Part shown: positions 1-9,500 of the stretch, piece after piece
Layout: each line of letters begins with the position of its first letter
How positions within the stretch are numbered: position 1 is the first letter of the stretch
Source of the DNA: an uncultured Bryobacteraceae bacterium
GTDB lineage: Bacteria > Acidobacteriota > Terriglobia > Bryobacterales > Bryobacteraceae
NCBI GenBank assembly: GCA_937920635.1
Contig: CAKZUE010000016.1
Span: 1-64,000, forward strand
Length of the DNA: 64,000 nucleotides
Direction: 5' to 3'
Program-made: the position numbers and the translations under genes
The notes under the pieces: generated by a model
What the model saw: only the letters and a program-made list of their open reading frames with translations
Databases searched by the model: none
What the model was told of the DNA's origin: nothing

Positions 1-41
1 TGCTCTCTTCGAAAATGAAGTTTGGCAAGCGAGCCAGCCGT

Positions 42-128
42 GCGGATGTGGCGGAACTGGCAGACGCGCTAGATTCAGGTTCTAGTGGGGGCAACCCCGT
101 GGAGGTTCAAGTCCTCTCATCCGCACCA
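42..128 (+). tRNA. tRNA-Leu (anticodon CAG)
   Basis: A seven-base acceptor stem (GCGGATG with CATCCGC) encloses a D arm, an anticodon stem CTAGA/TCTAG with loop TTCAGGT, a long class II variable arm (GGGGGCAACCCC) and a TpsiC arm with GGTTCAAGT. The anticodon CAG lies at 76-78 and reads CUG leucine codons. The 3' CCA (126-128) is encoded. The long variable arm is the leucine/serine hallmark and agrees with the anticodon. Confidence 0.97.
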
Positions 129-147
129 ATCCCGGATTTCAAGAAGG

Positions 148-170
148 CCCCGCCCGACCGGCGGGGTTTT
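148..170 (+). terminator. Rho-independent terminator after tRNA-Leu
   Basis: A perfect seven-pair GC stem (CCCCGCC at 148-154, GGCGGGG at 160-166) with a five-base loop is followed directly by TTTT, then CTGCTTTT. It begins about 20 bases after the tRNA CCA end. Its DNA also falls inside the open frame that encodes the likely signal peptide of the next gene. Confidence 0.85.
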
Positions 171-176
171 CTGCTT

Positions 177-1031
177 TTGTGCTTCGGCGCCGCAGCGGCC
201 TGCCGCCGCGCGCCAGCGCACGCCCGCGTGGATGCAGCGATTGCGCCGCTGCTGCCCGGCGCAAGCGTGGCGCTGGCCGGCCTGCGGATCGACAGACTCA
301 ACAAGACGCCCTGGTTCCGCCCGTTTCTTGCGGGCCGGAGGCCCGCAGCGCTGCGGCGCTTTGAAGAACGCACCGGCATGGATCTCTCGCGCGATGTGTG
401 GGAGGTGGTCTGGAGCCTCTCTGCCGGCGGCTCCGTCGCTTTCCTGCGGGGCAAGTTCGGCGGCACGTTCGGGCAGGAGCCGCGGTTCGATGTGCCGGGC
501 GTCGTCAAACGGAACTACAAATCGTATTACGTGCTGGAACGGGATGGCTTCGCCGTCCTGTTTCTCGGCTCCGGGCTGGCGGTGATGGGCCGCCCGGGCC
601 TTCTTGAGCGCATCGTCGATGCCCGCGACAGAGACTCGGAGCAGCCGCCGCTTGGGTTGATCCATGCCGTGGAAGAGCTGCCTGCCTGCGAACTGTGGAT
701 GGTGGCGCGGGGCGGGGAAGGGCTGCGCGCGGCGGCGGGCGAGACGCTGCCTCTGAAAGCGGGCCCGGTGTTCGACTCGCTGGAAGAGCTGCGCCTGCAT
801 GCGAACGCGGGCGAGGTCCTTGAGGTGTCTGTGCGCGGCCAGTTCCGCAGCGCGGAGGACGCTGCCGCAGTGCGTGACGGGCTGGAAGCGTTGCGGCAAA
901 TGGCTTCGATGCGTGGCGGGCAAACTCCCGCCCTGCGCGCCGCGTCCAAAGCCGCGGTGGAAGCCGACGGCCGCACCGTCACGGTTCGCGCCTCTCTCGA
1001 TTTCGAAGACTGGCTGTCGCTGGCCGGTTGA
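177..1031 (+). CDS. putative lipoprotein of unknown function, start uncertain
   Basis: I do not recognise the family. The frame runs open from position 15 through the tRNA. The first residues that look like protein are RRGFLLLCFGAAAAC, a lipoprotein-type signal with a lipobox-like AAAAC, encoded across the tRNA terminator. No ATG lies between the tRNA and this signal. A TTG at 177 is the best in-frame alternative start, giving about 284 residues, but it removes the basic part of the signal. The mature part alternates helices and strands and has no recognisable catalytic motif. It vaguely recalls the C-terminal half of the large anti-sigma-like protein at 15841-18303. The reading frame is convincing from about 230 onward by length and codon pattern. 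The true start remains open. Confidence 0.6.
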   Translation: MCFGAAAACRRAPAHARVDAAIAPLLPGASVALAGLRIDRLNKTPWFRPFLAGRRPAALRRFEERTGMDLSRDVWEVVWSLSAGGSVAFLRGKFGGTFGQEPRFDVPGVVKRNYKSYYVLERDGFAVLFLGSGLAVMGRPGLLERIVDARDRDSEQPPLGLIHAVEELPACELWMVARGGEGLRAAAGETLPLKAGPVFDSLEELRLHANAGEVLEVSVRGQFRSAEDAAAVRDGLEALRQMASMRGGQTPALRAASKAAVEADGRTVTVRASLDFEDWLSLAG

Positions 1032-1076
1032 CTTCGATCTGCCCCCCGGCGAAGGCTTTCACGGCGCGCCCCGCCG

Positions 1077-1472
1077 TCAGCGCTTCGGCGCTGGAATGGC
1101 GTCGCCGAGGTTCATTGAGCCGCCGCCCTCGCTGACGTAGTTGCGGTTCCACGAGGGGATCTCGATCACCACTTCGCCGTCCCGCACGAAATGCGCCTGG
1201 CAGCCGAGGCGGCTGCCGATTTGCAGATCCGCCGCCATGTCGAGCTTGTCCGCTTCGTCGTCTTCCATTTCGCTCAGGCACTCCGCTCCCTGCTTCACCA
1301 CGACGTGGCATGTCGTGCAGGCGCAGTTGCCGCCGCAGGCGTGCTCCAGATGGATGCCGAAGTTCATGGCGATATCGAGAAACGAGAGCGGCTTGCCGTG
1401 CTCGTGATAGGGCAGCTTGTCGAGCTCAAACTCGACCGTGCGGTTCTCAGGCAGAAACGTAACCTTGGCCAC
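1077..1472 (-). CDS. fdx: 2Fe-2S ferredoxin, ISC/adrenodoxin type
   Basis: This 131-residue electron carrier matches the Isc-type vertebrate-like ferredoxins. The cluster ligands are C46, C52, C55 and C91, in the motifs CGGNCACTTC and LGCQA. The spacing C-x5-C-x2-C followed by a distant Cys is that of Fdx. An acidic stretch EMEDDEAD (about 68-75), typical of the partner-docking helix, is present. The start is GTG at 1472. No Shine-Dalgarno precedes it, but TAGAAT ends six bases upstream, which suggests a leaderless transcript. The gene is divergent from argS. No isc genes are in the window, so a role in Fe-S assembly or general redox supply is inferred from the family. Confidence 0.9.
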   Translation of the reverse strand: MAKVTFLPENRTVEFELDKLPYHEHGKPLSFLDIAMNFGIHLEHACGGNCACTTCHVVVKQGAECLSEMEDDEADKLDMAADLQIGSRLGCQAHFVRDGEVVIEIPSWNRNYVSEGGGSMNLGDAIPAPKR

Positions 1473-1583
1473 GTCTTGATTCTATCACAAACCGGACCAA
1501 AAGGGTCTTGGTTTGGGGCGCGCTCTCGCCCGGACACGCTACACTGAAGGTTACAGCCTTCCTTTTCAAGAGGTTTCAACGCA

Positions 1584-3551
<1,968 letters not shown>

Positions 3552-3566
3552 GCGGCAGAGCGGCCT

Positions 3567-4763
3567 TCAGAATCCGGAGATTCCCCGCAGGATCCGCAAG
3601 GCCGGAGAGGCGAATTGCAGGCTCATTCTGGCAGCCACGGAAACAAGCACAGCGGCGGGCGCTGCCGGCCTGCCCCGCTCCAGACTTTCCAGCAGCAATA
3701 CGAGAAAAATGGGGCTGAACACGCGGCTGTAAGAGTAGAAATCGTCCCAGGCGTGGCGTGGCTCCAGATGAACGAGCACCAGCGCAGCCATGCCGGACAG
3801 AGCTCCCGCACACCAGGCCGCGCATTGCGCCCGCTCGCATTCCCGCCTGCGCCGCCAGAGCAGCGCCAGAGCCAGCACGCTGCCGGCGAGGAAGCCTGCG
3901 AGCGAAGCCAGGTCCATTCCCTGCAAAAGCCACCGCAGCCAGGGCTGAAAGGGATAGTCGGCGGGATGCGCGATCAGGCGGACGGCTGAGGCGAACCACC
4001 CTTTCCACTGAAACGCGGTTCCCCCGGGCAGATCGCGCAGCGAGTACAGCCAGATCAGAAACGGCACAGGCGCCGCCGCCCACGCCGCCAGCGCCTTCCA
4101 GCGGCGCTGCCAGAGAAACGCCGCACACGCAGCCGCAGGCAACAGCAGGCCCGTCTCCCGAATGAAGGGGGCCAGCGCCGCCAGGATCCACGCTGCCCGC
4201 CACCGCCCTGTCTCGACGAAATAGAAAAAACCTGCCGCCGCGGCCACCAGCGGTCCGTCCGACAGCATCCGTTCGATGCTGCTCATCGAAGACGGCAAAA
4301 GCAGGAACGCCAGACCCCACAACGGGGACGCCCCGCGCAGCTCCGCCAGCCGCGCCGTCCACCACACGCCCGCTCCCAGCCAGAGCAGCATCAGCGTGTA
4401 GTAGGCCGGATCCACCCACTCGAATCGCCCGAAAGCCAGCAGCCACGCGGCCAGCGGCAGCAGAATGCGCTGTGCACGCAACTGCGGCGGGTCCAGGTAG
4501 CGGGCGTTGGCGCGGAACTCCAGCGGCCGGTGCGCCAGCACATGGAACCACTGCCCGTCATAACCCACCGGACCTGCCACACGGTACAGGCTCTCCCGGC
4601 TTTCCAGCCACTCCGGCATGGGGATCCGGCTGCCTGTGCAGTAAAGAGCGTTCCAGTGGCCGTCATAAGCGAACTGCACGGCAAGCCCCCACCAGAGCAC
4701 GATGGCGGCCATGGATGCCGCCGCCAGATGCCAGGGACGCGCATGGGACAGAAAACGCATCAT
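3567..4763 (-). CDS. polytopic membrane protein, glycosyltransferase-like (paralogue A)
   Basis: A 398-residue integral membrane protein with about ten hydrophobic segments and a conserved extracytoplasmic loop GYDGQWFHVLAHRPL followed by RAQRILLPLAAW. This YDGQ...QRILxPLA pattern resembles the family annotated as cell-surface glycopolymer formation proteins and other polyprenyl-sugar-dependent glycosyltransferases. That functional link is an inference. A second shared signature, SIERMLSDGPL, is also present. Start choice: the ATG at 4763 is directly preceded by TACACT and five bases, with no Shine-Dalgarno. An in-frame extension to 4838 exists but has no similarity to the paralogue. The neighbouring gene at 4798 is a clear tandem paralogue. 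Confidence 0.75.
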   Translation of the reverse strand: MMRFLSHARPWHLAAASMAAIVLWWGLAVQFAYDGHWNALYCTGSRIPMPEWLESRESLYRVAGPVGYDGQWFHVLAHRPLEFRANARYLDPPQLRAQRILLPLAAWLLAFGRFEWVDPAYYTLMLLWLGAGVWWTARLAELRGASPLWGLAFLLLPSSMSSIERMLSDGPLVAAAAGFFYFVETGRWRAAWILAALAPFIRETGLLLPAAACAAFLWQRRWKALAAWAAAPVPFLIWLYSLRDLPGGTAFQWKGWFASAVRLIAHPADYPFQPWLRWLLQGMDLASLAGFLAGSVLALALLWRRRRECERAQCAAWCAGALSGMAALVLVHLEPRHAWDDFYSYSRVFSPIFLVLLLESLERGRPAAPAAVLVSVAARMSLQFASPALRILRGISGF

Positions 4764-4797
4764 TGTACAGTGTAGTGCCCAGCGGCGGCTCCACTGT

Positions 4798-5988
4798 TCA
4801 ATTGCCCGCCCCCTGCACCGCCACCCGCCAGAGAACATGACCCAGCGGCAACGCGGCCCGCAGCGCCGCCGGCGCCAGGCACCACAATGCCAGCCCGGGA
4901 CGCCCGGCGGCGATTCCCTGCACCAGAAGCCCGAAGTAGACCGGCGCGAACACCCGGCCCAGGCTGAAAACGCTGTCCCAGGCGTGCCGTGGCTCCAGAT
5001 GGCACAACGCCAGCGCTGCGGCTGCTGTCAGTGCGGCAGCGGATAGCGCCGGGCTGAGGCGCGCCGGCCTGCTCCAGGCAGTCCACAGCCCGTGCAGGCT
5101 CGCGGCGCAGGCGCCCAGAAAAGCGGCCAGCACGGCCAGATCCAGCGCCTGCAACCAGGCCCGGTATTGCGGATAGCGATCCACAGGCTCGCTTTGCCAG
5201 GCCAATTGCCGCAGCGAATGGAACGCCCCCGCCCAGCGGAACTCCACCCCGCCCGGCAGGTCGTGCAGCATCAACAACCACAGCAGGAACGGCACGCCCG
5301 CAGCCGCCCAGAGCGCCGCAGTCATCCACGATCTGCGGTTCCACCAGACCAGCGCTGCCGCTGCGGGCAGCACCAGTCCGGACTCCCGCACAAACGGCGC
5401 CAGAGCCGCCAACACCCACGCCGCCCGCCACTGTCCCGTCTCGAACAACAGCAGGAAGCCCGCCACGGCGGCCATGAGTGGCCCGTCCACCAGCATCCGT
5501 TCGATGCTTCCGAGCGACGCCGGCAAAGCGAGAAACGCCAGCCCCCACCAGGGCGAGGCGCCGTGATGCAGGGCCAGCCGCGCCGTCCACCATACGCCCG
5601 CGCATAGCGTCATCAGGATCACGGAGAAGTACGCCGGATCGATCCACTGCTGGCGCCCGCCGGCCACGGTCCATGCCGCCAACGGGATCAGGATGCGCTG
5701 GCACCGCATCCGCGGGCGGTCCATCAGCGGCGCCAGAGAAGGGAATTCCAACGGCGCGTGCGCCAGCAGGTGGAAATACTGCCCGTCGTATCCGCCGCTG
5801 CCCCGCCAGCGGTAGAGCGGTTCGCTGGCTTCCAGCCACTGCGGCATGGGAGTCTGCTCGCCGATCATGAACAGCGCCGTCGTCTGGCCGTGGTAGGCGT
5901 AGCGGACCGCCAGCAGCCACCAGAGCACGGCGGCTGCGGCCGCCAGGGCCACGGGCATCCAGGCTTGCGCCGTCCGGCTCGGAATCAC
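4798..5988 (-). CDS. polytopic membrane protein, glycosyltransferase-like (paralogue B)
   Basis: A 396-residue polytopic membrane protein that aligns along its whole length with paralogue A. Shared blocks include GYDGQYFHLLAHAPLEF, RCQRILIPLAAW, GVWWTARLA, SIERMLVDGPL, FVRESGL and HLEPRHAWD. The family suggestion is the same: a membrane enzyme of surface glycan formation using lipid-linked sugar. The start is probably GTG at 5988, six bases after TACACT. Another GTG at 5994 abuts the hexamer. An open frame extends to 6174, but it would run into the divergent larA-like gene and is low-complexity. The two genes have the same orientation, so a tandem duplication is the simplest history. Confidence 0.75.
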   Translation of the reverse strand: MIPSRTAQAWMPVALAAAAAVLWWLLAVRYAYHGQTTALFMIGEQTPMPQWLEASEPLYRWRGSGGYDGQYFHLLAHAPLEFPSLAPLMDRPRMRCQRILIPLAAWTVAGGRQQWIDPAYFSVILMTLCAGVWWTARLALHHGASPWWGLAFLALPASLGSIERMLVDGPLMAAVAGFLLLFETGQWRAAWVLAALAPFVRESGLVLPAAAALVWWNRRSWMTAALWAAAGVPFLLWLLMLHDLPGGVEFRWAGAFHSLRQLAWQSEPVDRYPQYRAWLQALDLAVLAAFLGACAASLHGLWTAWSRPARLSPALSAAALTAAAALALCHLEPRHAWDSVFSLGRVFAPVYFGLLVQGIAAGRPGLALWCLAPAALRAALPLGHVLWRVAVQGAGN

Positions 5989-6044
5989 CCTCACAGTGTA
6001 GCGGCTGCCGCCGCGGCTCGACGGGGCTGTGCTAGCGTGCCAGT

Positions 6045-7316
6045 ATGCGCGTGCATTTCGCCTTCGGGAAGACGGGGCTGGAAGCTGAATTGCCGCCCGG
6101 GCCGGCGTGGCAGGTGCTCCAGCCGCGTTACGCGGCCCCGGTGGAGGACGAGCGGGCGGCGGTCGAAGCCGCATTGGAAGATCCTGTGGCCGGTCCGCCG
6201 CTCGAGCAGCTTGCCCGCGGGCGGCGCAGCGCCGCCATCGCCGTCTGCGACATCACGAGGCCCGCGCCCAACCGCCTGACGCTGCCTCCGCTCCTCGAAA
6301 GGCTCCAGCGCGCCGGCATCCCGCGCGAACGTACCCGCATTCTGATCGCCACCGGCCTGCACCGTCCCGCCACGCCCGCTGAACTCGACGAGATCCTTGG
6401 CCCCGATATTGCCTCCGCCTATCCTTTGGTGAATCACAATGCACGGCAGCGGGAGGATCACGTCAATTTGGGCCAGGCGCGCCACGGCACGCCCGTGTGG
6501 ATCGACCGGCGCTACGTCGAGGCCGATCTCCACATCACCCTAGGCTTCATCGAGCAGCACTTGATGGCCGGCTTCAGCGGCGCCCGCAAGCTGATCGCGC
6601 CCGGCTTGGCGGACCAGGAGACGATCCGCTCCCTCCACAGCCCCAGGTTCATGCGCGACCGGCGCGCCGTAGAAGGCTCGATCGAAGAGAATCCACTCCA
6701 TGAAGAACTGCTCGAGATCTCTCAGATGGCGGGCCATGACTTCATCGTCGATGTCGTCCTCGGCGAACAGAGGAAAGTCACAGCCGTTTTCGCCGGTTCG
6801 CCGCGGGAAGCCCACGCGGCGGGAGTCGCCTTCGTGCGCGAGAAGACGACGGCCTGGCTTCCGGCGCCAGTGGATGCCGCGGTGACCACTTCGGCCGGGT
6901 ATCCTCTCGACCTCACCTTTTATCAGGCCGTGAAGGGCGTGACGGCAGCTACCCATATCGTTCGTCCCGGCGGAATCATTCTCGTTCTGGCCGCCTGCGC
7001 CGAAGGCGCCGGAGCCGGCGAGTTTTCCCGCTTGCTAATGGAGTCCTCTTCAGCCGAAACATTTCTCAAAGAAATTGCAGACCGGCCCGTCACCATCGAC
7101 CAATGGCAACTGGAGAAGCTCGCTCTCGCCGCCCTATCCCACCGCCTTTGGTTTTACACCCCCGGGCTTCCAGCGGAATATCACCAGAAATTGTGGGGCC
7201 GGAGTTTCTCCACGGCTGCGGAAGCGCTCGATGCTCTCGCCGCTGAGGTGGCGGCGCAGGCGCCGGTGGCCGTGATCCCCGAAGGCCCTTACGTGTTCGC
7301 CCGCGTCTCGCCTTAA
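6045..7316 (+). CDS. larA: LarA-family nickel-dependent lactate racemase
   Basis: A 423-residue member of the LarA family (DUF2088), cytoplasmic enzymes that racemise lactate or related 2-hydroxy acids with a nickel-pincer nucleotide cofactor. The key residues are all visible at a constant offset from the Lactiplantibacillus enzyme. The catalytic histidines are H106 (ATGLHR) and H172 (EQHLMAG), the cofactor-binding lysine is K182 (GARKLIAPG), and the nickel ligand histidine is H198 (SLHS). No larB, larC or larE genes for cofactor synthesis are adjacent. The start ATG lacks a Shine-Dalgarno, and a TAGCGT hexamer ends six bases upstream. Many LarA paralogues act on substrates other than lactate, so the substrate is open. 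The window also carries a lactate oxidation pair at 52.6-55.2 kb. Confidence 0.9.
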   Translation: MRVHFAFGKTGLEAELPPGPAWQVLQPRYAAPVEDERAAVEAALEDPVAGPPLEQLARGRRSAAIAVCDITRPAPNRLTLPPLLERLQRAGIPRERTRILIATGLHRPATPAELDEILGPDIASAYPLVNHNARQREDHVNLGQARHGTPVWIDRRYVEADLHITLGFIEQHLMAGFSGARKLIAPGLADQETIRSLHSPRFMRDRRAVEGSIEENPLHEELLEISQMAGHDFIVDVVLGEQRKVTAVFAGSPREAHAAGVAFVREKTTAWLPAPVDAAVTTSAGYPLDLTFYQAVKGVTAATHIVRPGGIILVLAACAEGAGAGEFSRLLMESSSAETFLKEIADRPVTIDQWQLEKLALAALSHRLWFYTPGLPAEYHQKLWGRSFSTAAEALDALAAEVAAQAPVAVIPEGPYVFARVSP

Positions 7317-7319
7317 CCC

Positions 7320-7338
7320 CTCTGTCCTCCGGACGGAG
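7320..7338 (+). terminator. possible terminator hairpin after larA-like gene
   Basis: CTCTGTCC (7320-7327) pairs over eight positions (one G-U) with GGACGGAG (7331-7338) around a three-base loop, just after the stop codon at 7316. Only a weak T-rich tail (TTGCATCTGCTT) follows, so its efficiency is doubtful. Confidence 0.4.
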
Positions 7339-7427
7339 TTGCATCTGCTTGCCCGGATCAGGCAATCTGGTAAGTTTCCCTCGCCGCGGGTGGTCAACCG
7401 CCCGTTGGGGCGGATCAGGGCCTTGTC

Positions 7428-8384
7428 ATGAAAGTCTGCGTTTTGTATCACGACCATTGTTTTGACGGGGCGGCGTCGGCTGCCTTTTTCAGCCGCTTCA
7501 CGCGCGACCGCTTCTACAATGGCGCCGAGTATGCCTATACGGGCATGGCGCACAAGGCTGCGCAACTGTTCGACGACGCCGACTTCAACGGCGACGAGAA
7601 CGCAATCGTGGACTTCAAGTATTCGCCGAGCGACCGGCTCACCTGGTGGTTCGACCATCACCAGAGCGCCTTCCTTTCGCACGAAGACCAGCTCGACTAC
7701 GAGCGCAAGAAGGACTCCCGCCGTTTTTACTTCGATCCCACGTACCGTTCCTGCACGGAATGGATCGCCCACATAGCGCGCACCGTGTACGGTTACGAAG
7801 CGCCGCAACTGGCTGACCTGGTCTACTGGGCGGGCATCGTCGACGGCGCCGATTATGAAAGCGCCGAAGCCGCCGTGACCATGCGCGAGCCCGCCATGAA
7901 GCTCACCCTCGTCATCGAAGCTGTCAAGGGTTCTGACGTCGTGCAGCACATCATCCGGCTCATGCAGGAGAAGCCGCTCGCGGAGATCCTCCGCGATCCG
8001 CTGGTGCAGGAGAAGTTCCAGCCGCTTTACGAGCGGCACCTCCGCTCCATCGACGTCATCCGGCAGGAAGGCCGGTGCGAAAAAGGCGTGATCTTTTTCG
8101 ACGTCACCGCCCACGATCTGGAGGGCTACAACAAGTTTATTCCGTATTATCTGTTCCCCGACGGCACGTACACGGTCTCGGTGAGCACGGCGAGCTTCCG
8201 CACCAAAGTGAGCGTTGGCTCGAACCCCTGGGCCAAAGAGCCCGTCCGCCACAACCTGGCCACCCTCTGCGAGCGCTATGGAGGCGGCGGACATCCGCGC
8301 GTCGGCGCCATCAGCTTCCCGCCCGGCGAAGTGGAAGCCGCCCGCAAGGCGGCTCTGGAAGTGGTGAGGGAGTTGCAGAGCTGA
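7428..8384 (+). CDS. DHH-family phosphoesterase
   Basis: A 318-residue DHH/DHHA1 phosphoesterase, a Mn-dependent hydrolase family that includes RecJ, nanoRNases and cyclic dinucleotide phosphodiesterases. Motif I appears as HDHCFDGAASA (8-18), where the fold places metal-binding His/Asp residues. The family-defining triad is F-D76-H77-H78. Further acidic motifs are in VYWAGIVDGADY. The glycine-rich DHHA1 substrate loop GGGGHPRVGA is near 285-294. It has no membrane segment and no CBS domain. The true substrate cannot be told from sequence. Oligoribonucleotide or pAp-type hydrolysis is possible, but the insertion around residues 90-110 is not the classic NrnA layout. It stands alone between larA and the ABC operon. 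Confidence 0.85.
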   Translation: MKVCVLYHDHCFDGAASAAFFSRFTRDRFYNGAEYAYTGMAHKAAQLFDDADFNGDENAIVDFKYSPSDRLTWWFDHHQSAFLSHEDQLDYERKKDSRRFYFDPTYRSCTEWIAHIARTVYGYEAPQLADLVYWAGIVDGADYESAEAAVTMREPAMKLTLVIEAVKGSDVVQHIIRLMQEKPLAEILRDPLVQEKFQPLYERHLRSIDVIRQEGRCEKGVIFFDVTAHDLEGYNKFIPYYLFPDGTYTVSVSTASFRTKVSVGSNPWAKEPVRHNLATLCERYGGGGHPRVGAISFPPGEVEAARKAALEVVRELQS

Positions 8385-8393
8385 CCGTCCGGT

Positions 8394-9500
8394 TCAGTCC
8401 GTGCTGTAGTTGATTTCGATCCGCCGCACGCCGGCGGCGGCGCCCCACAGCACAAGCGCCGAGAACGCGCACAGCCCAAGCAGCGCAAGCGTGGGTGACA
8501 GCGGAGCGGCGGGCGCCAGGATCAGCCGCAACAGCGCCGGCACGTCCTGCTCCAGCGGCGCGGGGACCGGGCACATCGATTGCAGATAGTACAGCACGCT
8601 GAATTTTTGCAGCAGCTCCGGCAGAAATCCGCTGGACGCCTCCCACAGCAGCAGCACCGCCGCCGGCACGATCGGGTTGCGGATCCACAGGCTCGCCGCC
8701 AGGAACAGGCTGCCGTAACCCGCGCAGCCCATCACCGCCGCCAGCGCATACCGCGCCGCGTGCCCTGCGCCGGCGCCCTGCCAGTAGGCTTCCGCGCCCG
8801 CCCCGATGTGCGGCCACAGCATCGCGGCGAACGCCACCAGCGCTCCCGCGCTGAACACCACCGATGCCGCCGTCCAGCCGGCCAGGAATTTCCCCGCCAG
8901 CAGCACCTCCCGCCGCGCCGGCGCCAGCAGCCAGAAATGCAGCGTCTTGTCCATCATTTCGCCGCGGAACAGATTGAGAAAGATCCCCAGGCAGCCGAAA
9001 AAGATCGCCAGACGGAGATAAAAGTACTGGAAAACACCTGCATAGACTTCCTGATCTTCTGCGAAATTCAGCAGCGTGCGGACATCTTTCGACTGCAGTC
9101 TTCCGTCCTCGAACCAGAGATAAGCCCGTCGGCTTCCGTCGAAATAGATCATGCGCCGCGTGCGGACTTCGCGCGTCTCGAAGATCTCCTTGCCCTGTTC
9201 CTCCCGCCGGCTTGACCGGCGGATGGTGCGTTCGCGGTCCTGCCCCGGCTTGCCCGCCACGTCCAGCACCTGCTGCTCGCTCATGCCCGTCTCGACTGTC
9301 TCGATCACGGCCGGCGCGACCACGCCCCCCTGGCGCGCCTCGCGCAGTTCGTACCGCAATTGGATGGCATGGCCCAGAAACAGCACCGCGGGCAGCATCG
9401 CCAGCGCGTAGATCCACAGGCTGCGGCGCGCCAGGAACACGCGCTTCATCTCCAGCCGGGCGATCACCAGCGCCTGGCGCAGGCGGAACCTTGCCGTCAT
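8394..9500 (-). CDS. ABC-2 type transporter permease with inserted SmpA/BamE-like domain
   Basis: A 368-residue membrane subunit of an ABC exporter and the last gene of a three-gene operon. Residues 1-45 give a cytoplasmic N-tail and the first membrane helix (IYALAMLPAVLFLGHAI). Helices from about 165 to the end fit the ABC-2 fold. Between helices 1 and 2 lies an extracytoplasmic insertion (about 65-150). It has the pattern TGMSEQQVLDVAGKPG, a basic linker, then RMIYFDGSRRAYLWFEDGRL. This is the GMs-x2-eV-x4-G-x-P ... Y ... v-F-dGrl layout of SmpA/OmlA (BamE) domains. Its start ATG overlaps the ATPase stop codon by four bases. The cargo is unknown. Confidence 0.85.
   Translation of the reverse strand: MTARFRLRQALVIARLEMKRVFLARRSLWIYALAMLPAVLFLGHAIQLRYELREARQGGVVAPAVIETVETGMSEQQVLDVAGKPGQDRERTIRRSSRREEQGKEIFETREVRTRRMIYFDGSRRAYLWFEDGRLQSKDVRTLLNFAEDQEVYAGVFQYFYLRLAIFFGCLGIFLNLFRGEMMDKTLHFWLLAPARREVLLAGKFLAGWTAASVVFSAGALVAFAAMLWPHIGAGAEAYWQGAGAGHAARYALAAVMGCAGYGSLFLAASLWIRNPIVPAAVLLLWEASSGFLPELLQKFSVLYYLQSMCPVPAPLEQDVPALLRLILAPAAPLSPTLALLGLCAFSALVLWGAAAGVRRIEINYSTD

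Noticed and set aside
15-176. Upstream part of the open frame that begins at 15 and runs through the tRNA-Leu gene
   Set aside because: Its first 40 residues are the translation of tRNA-Leu and the sequence before it. The tRNA structure is certain, so this part is not protein.
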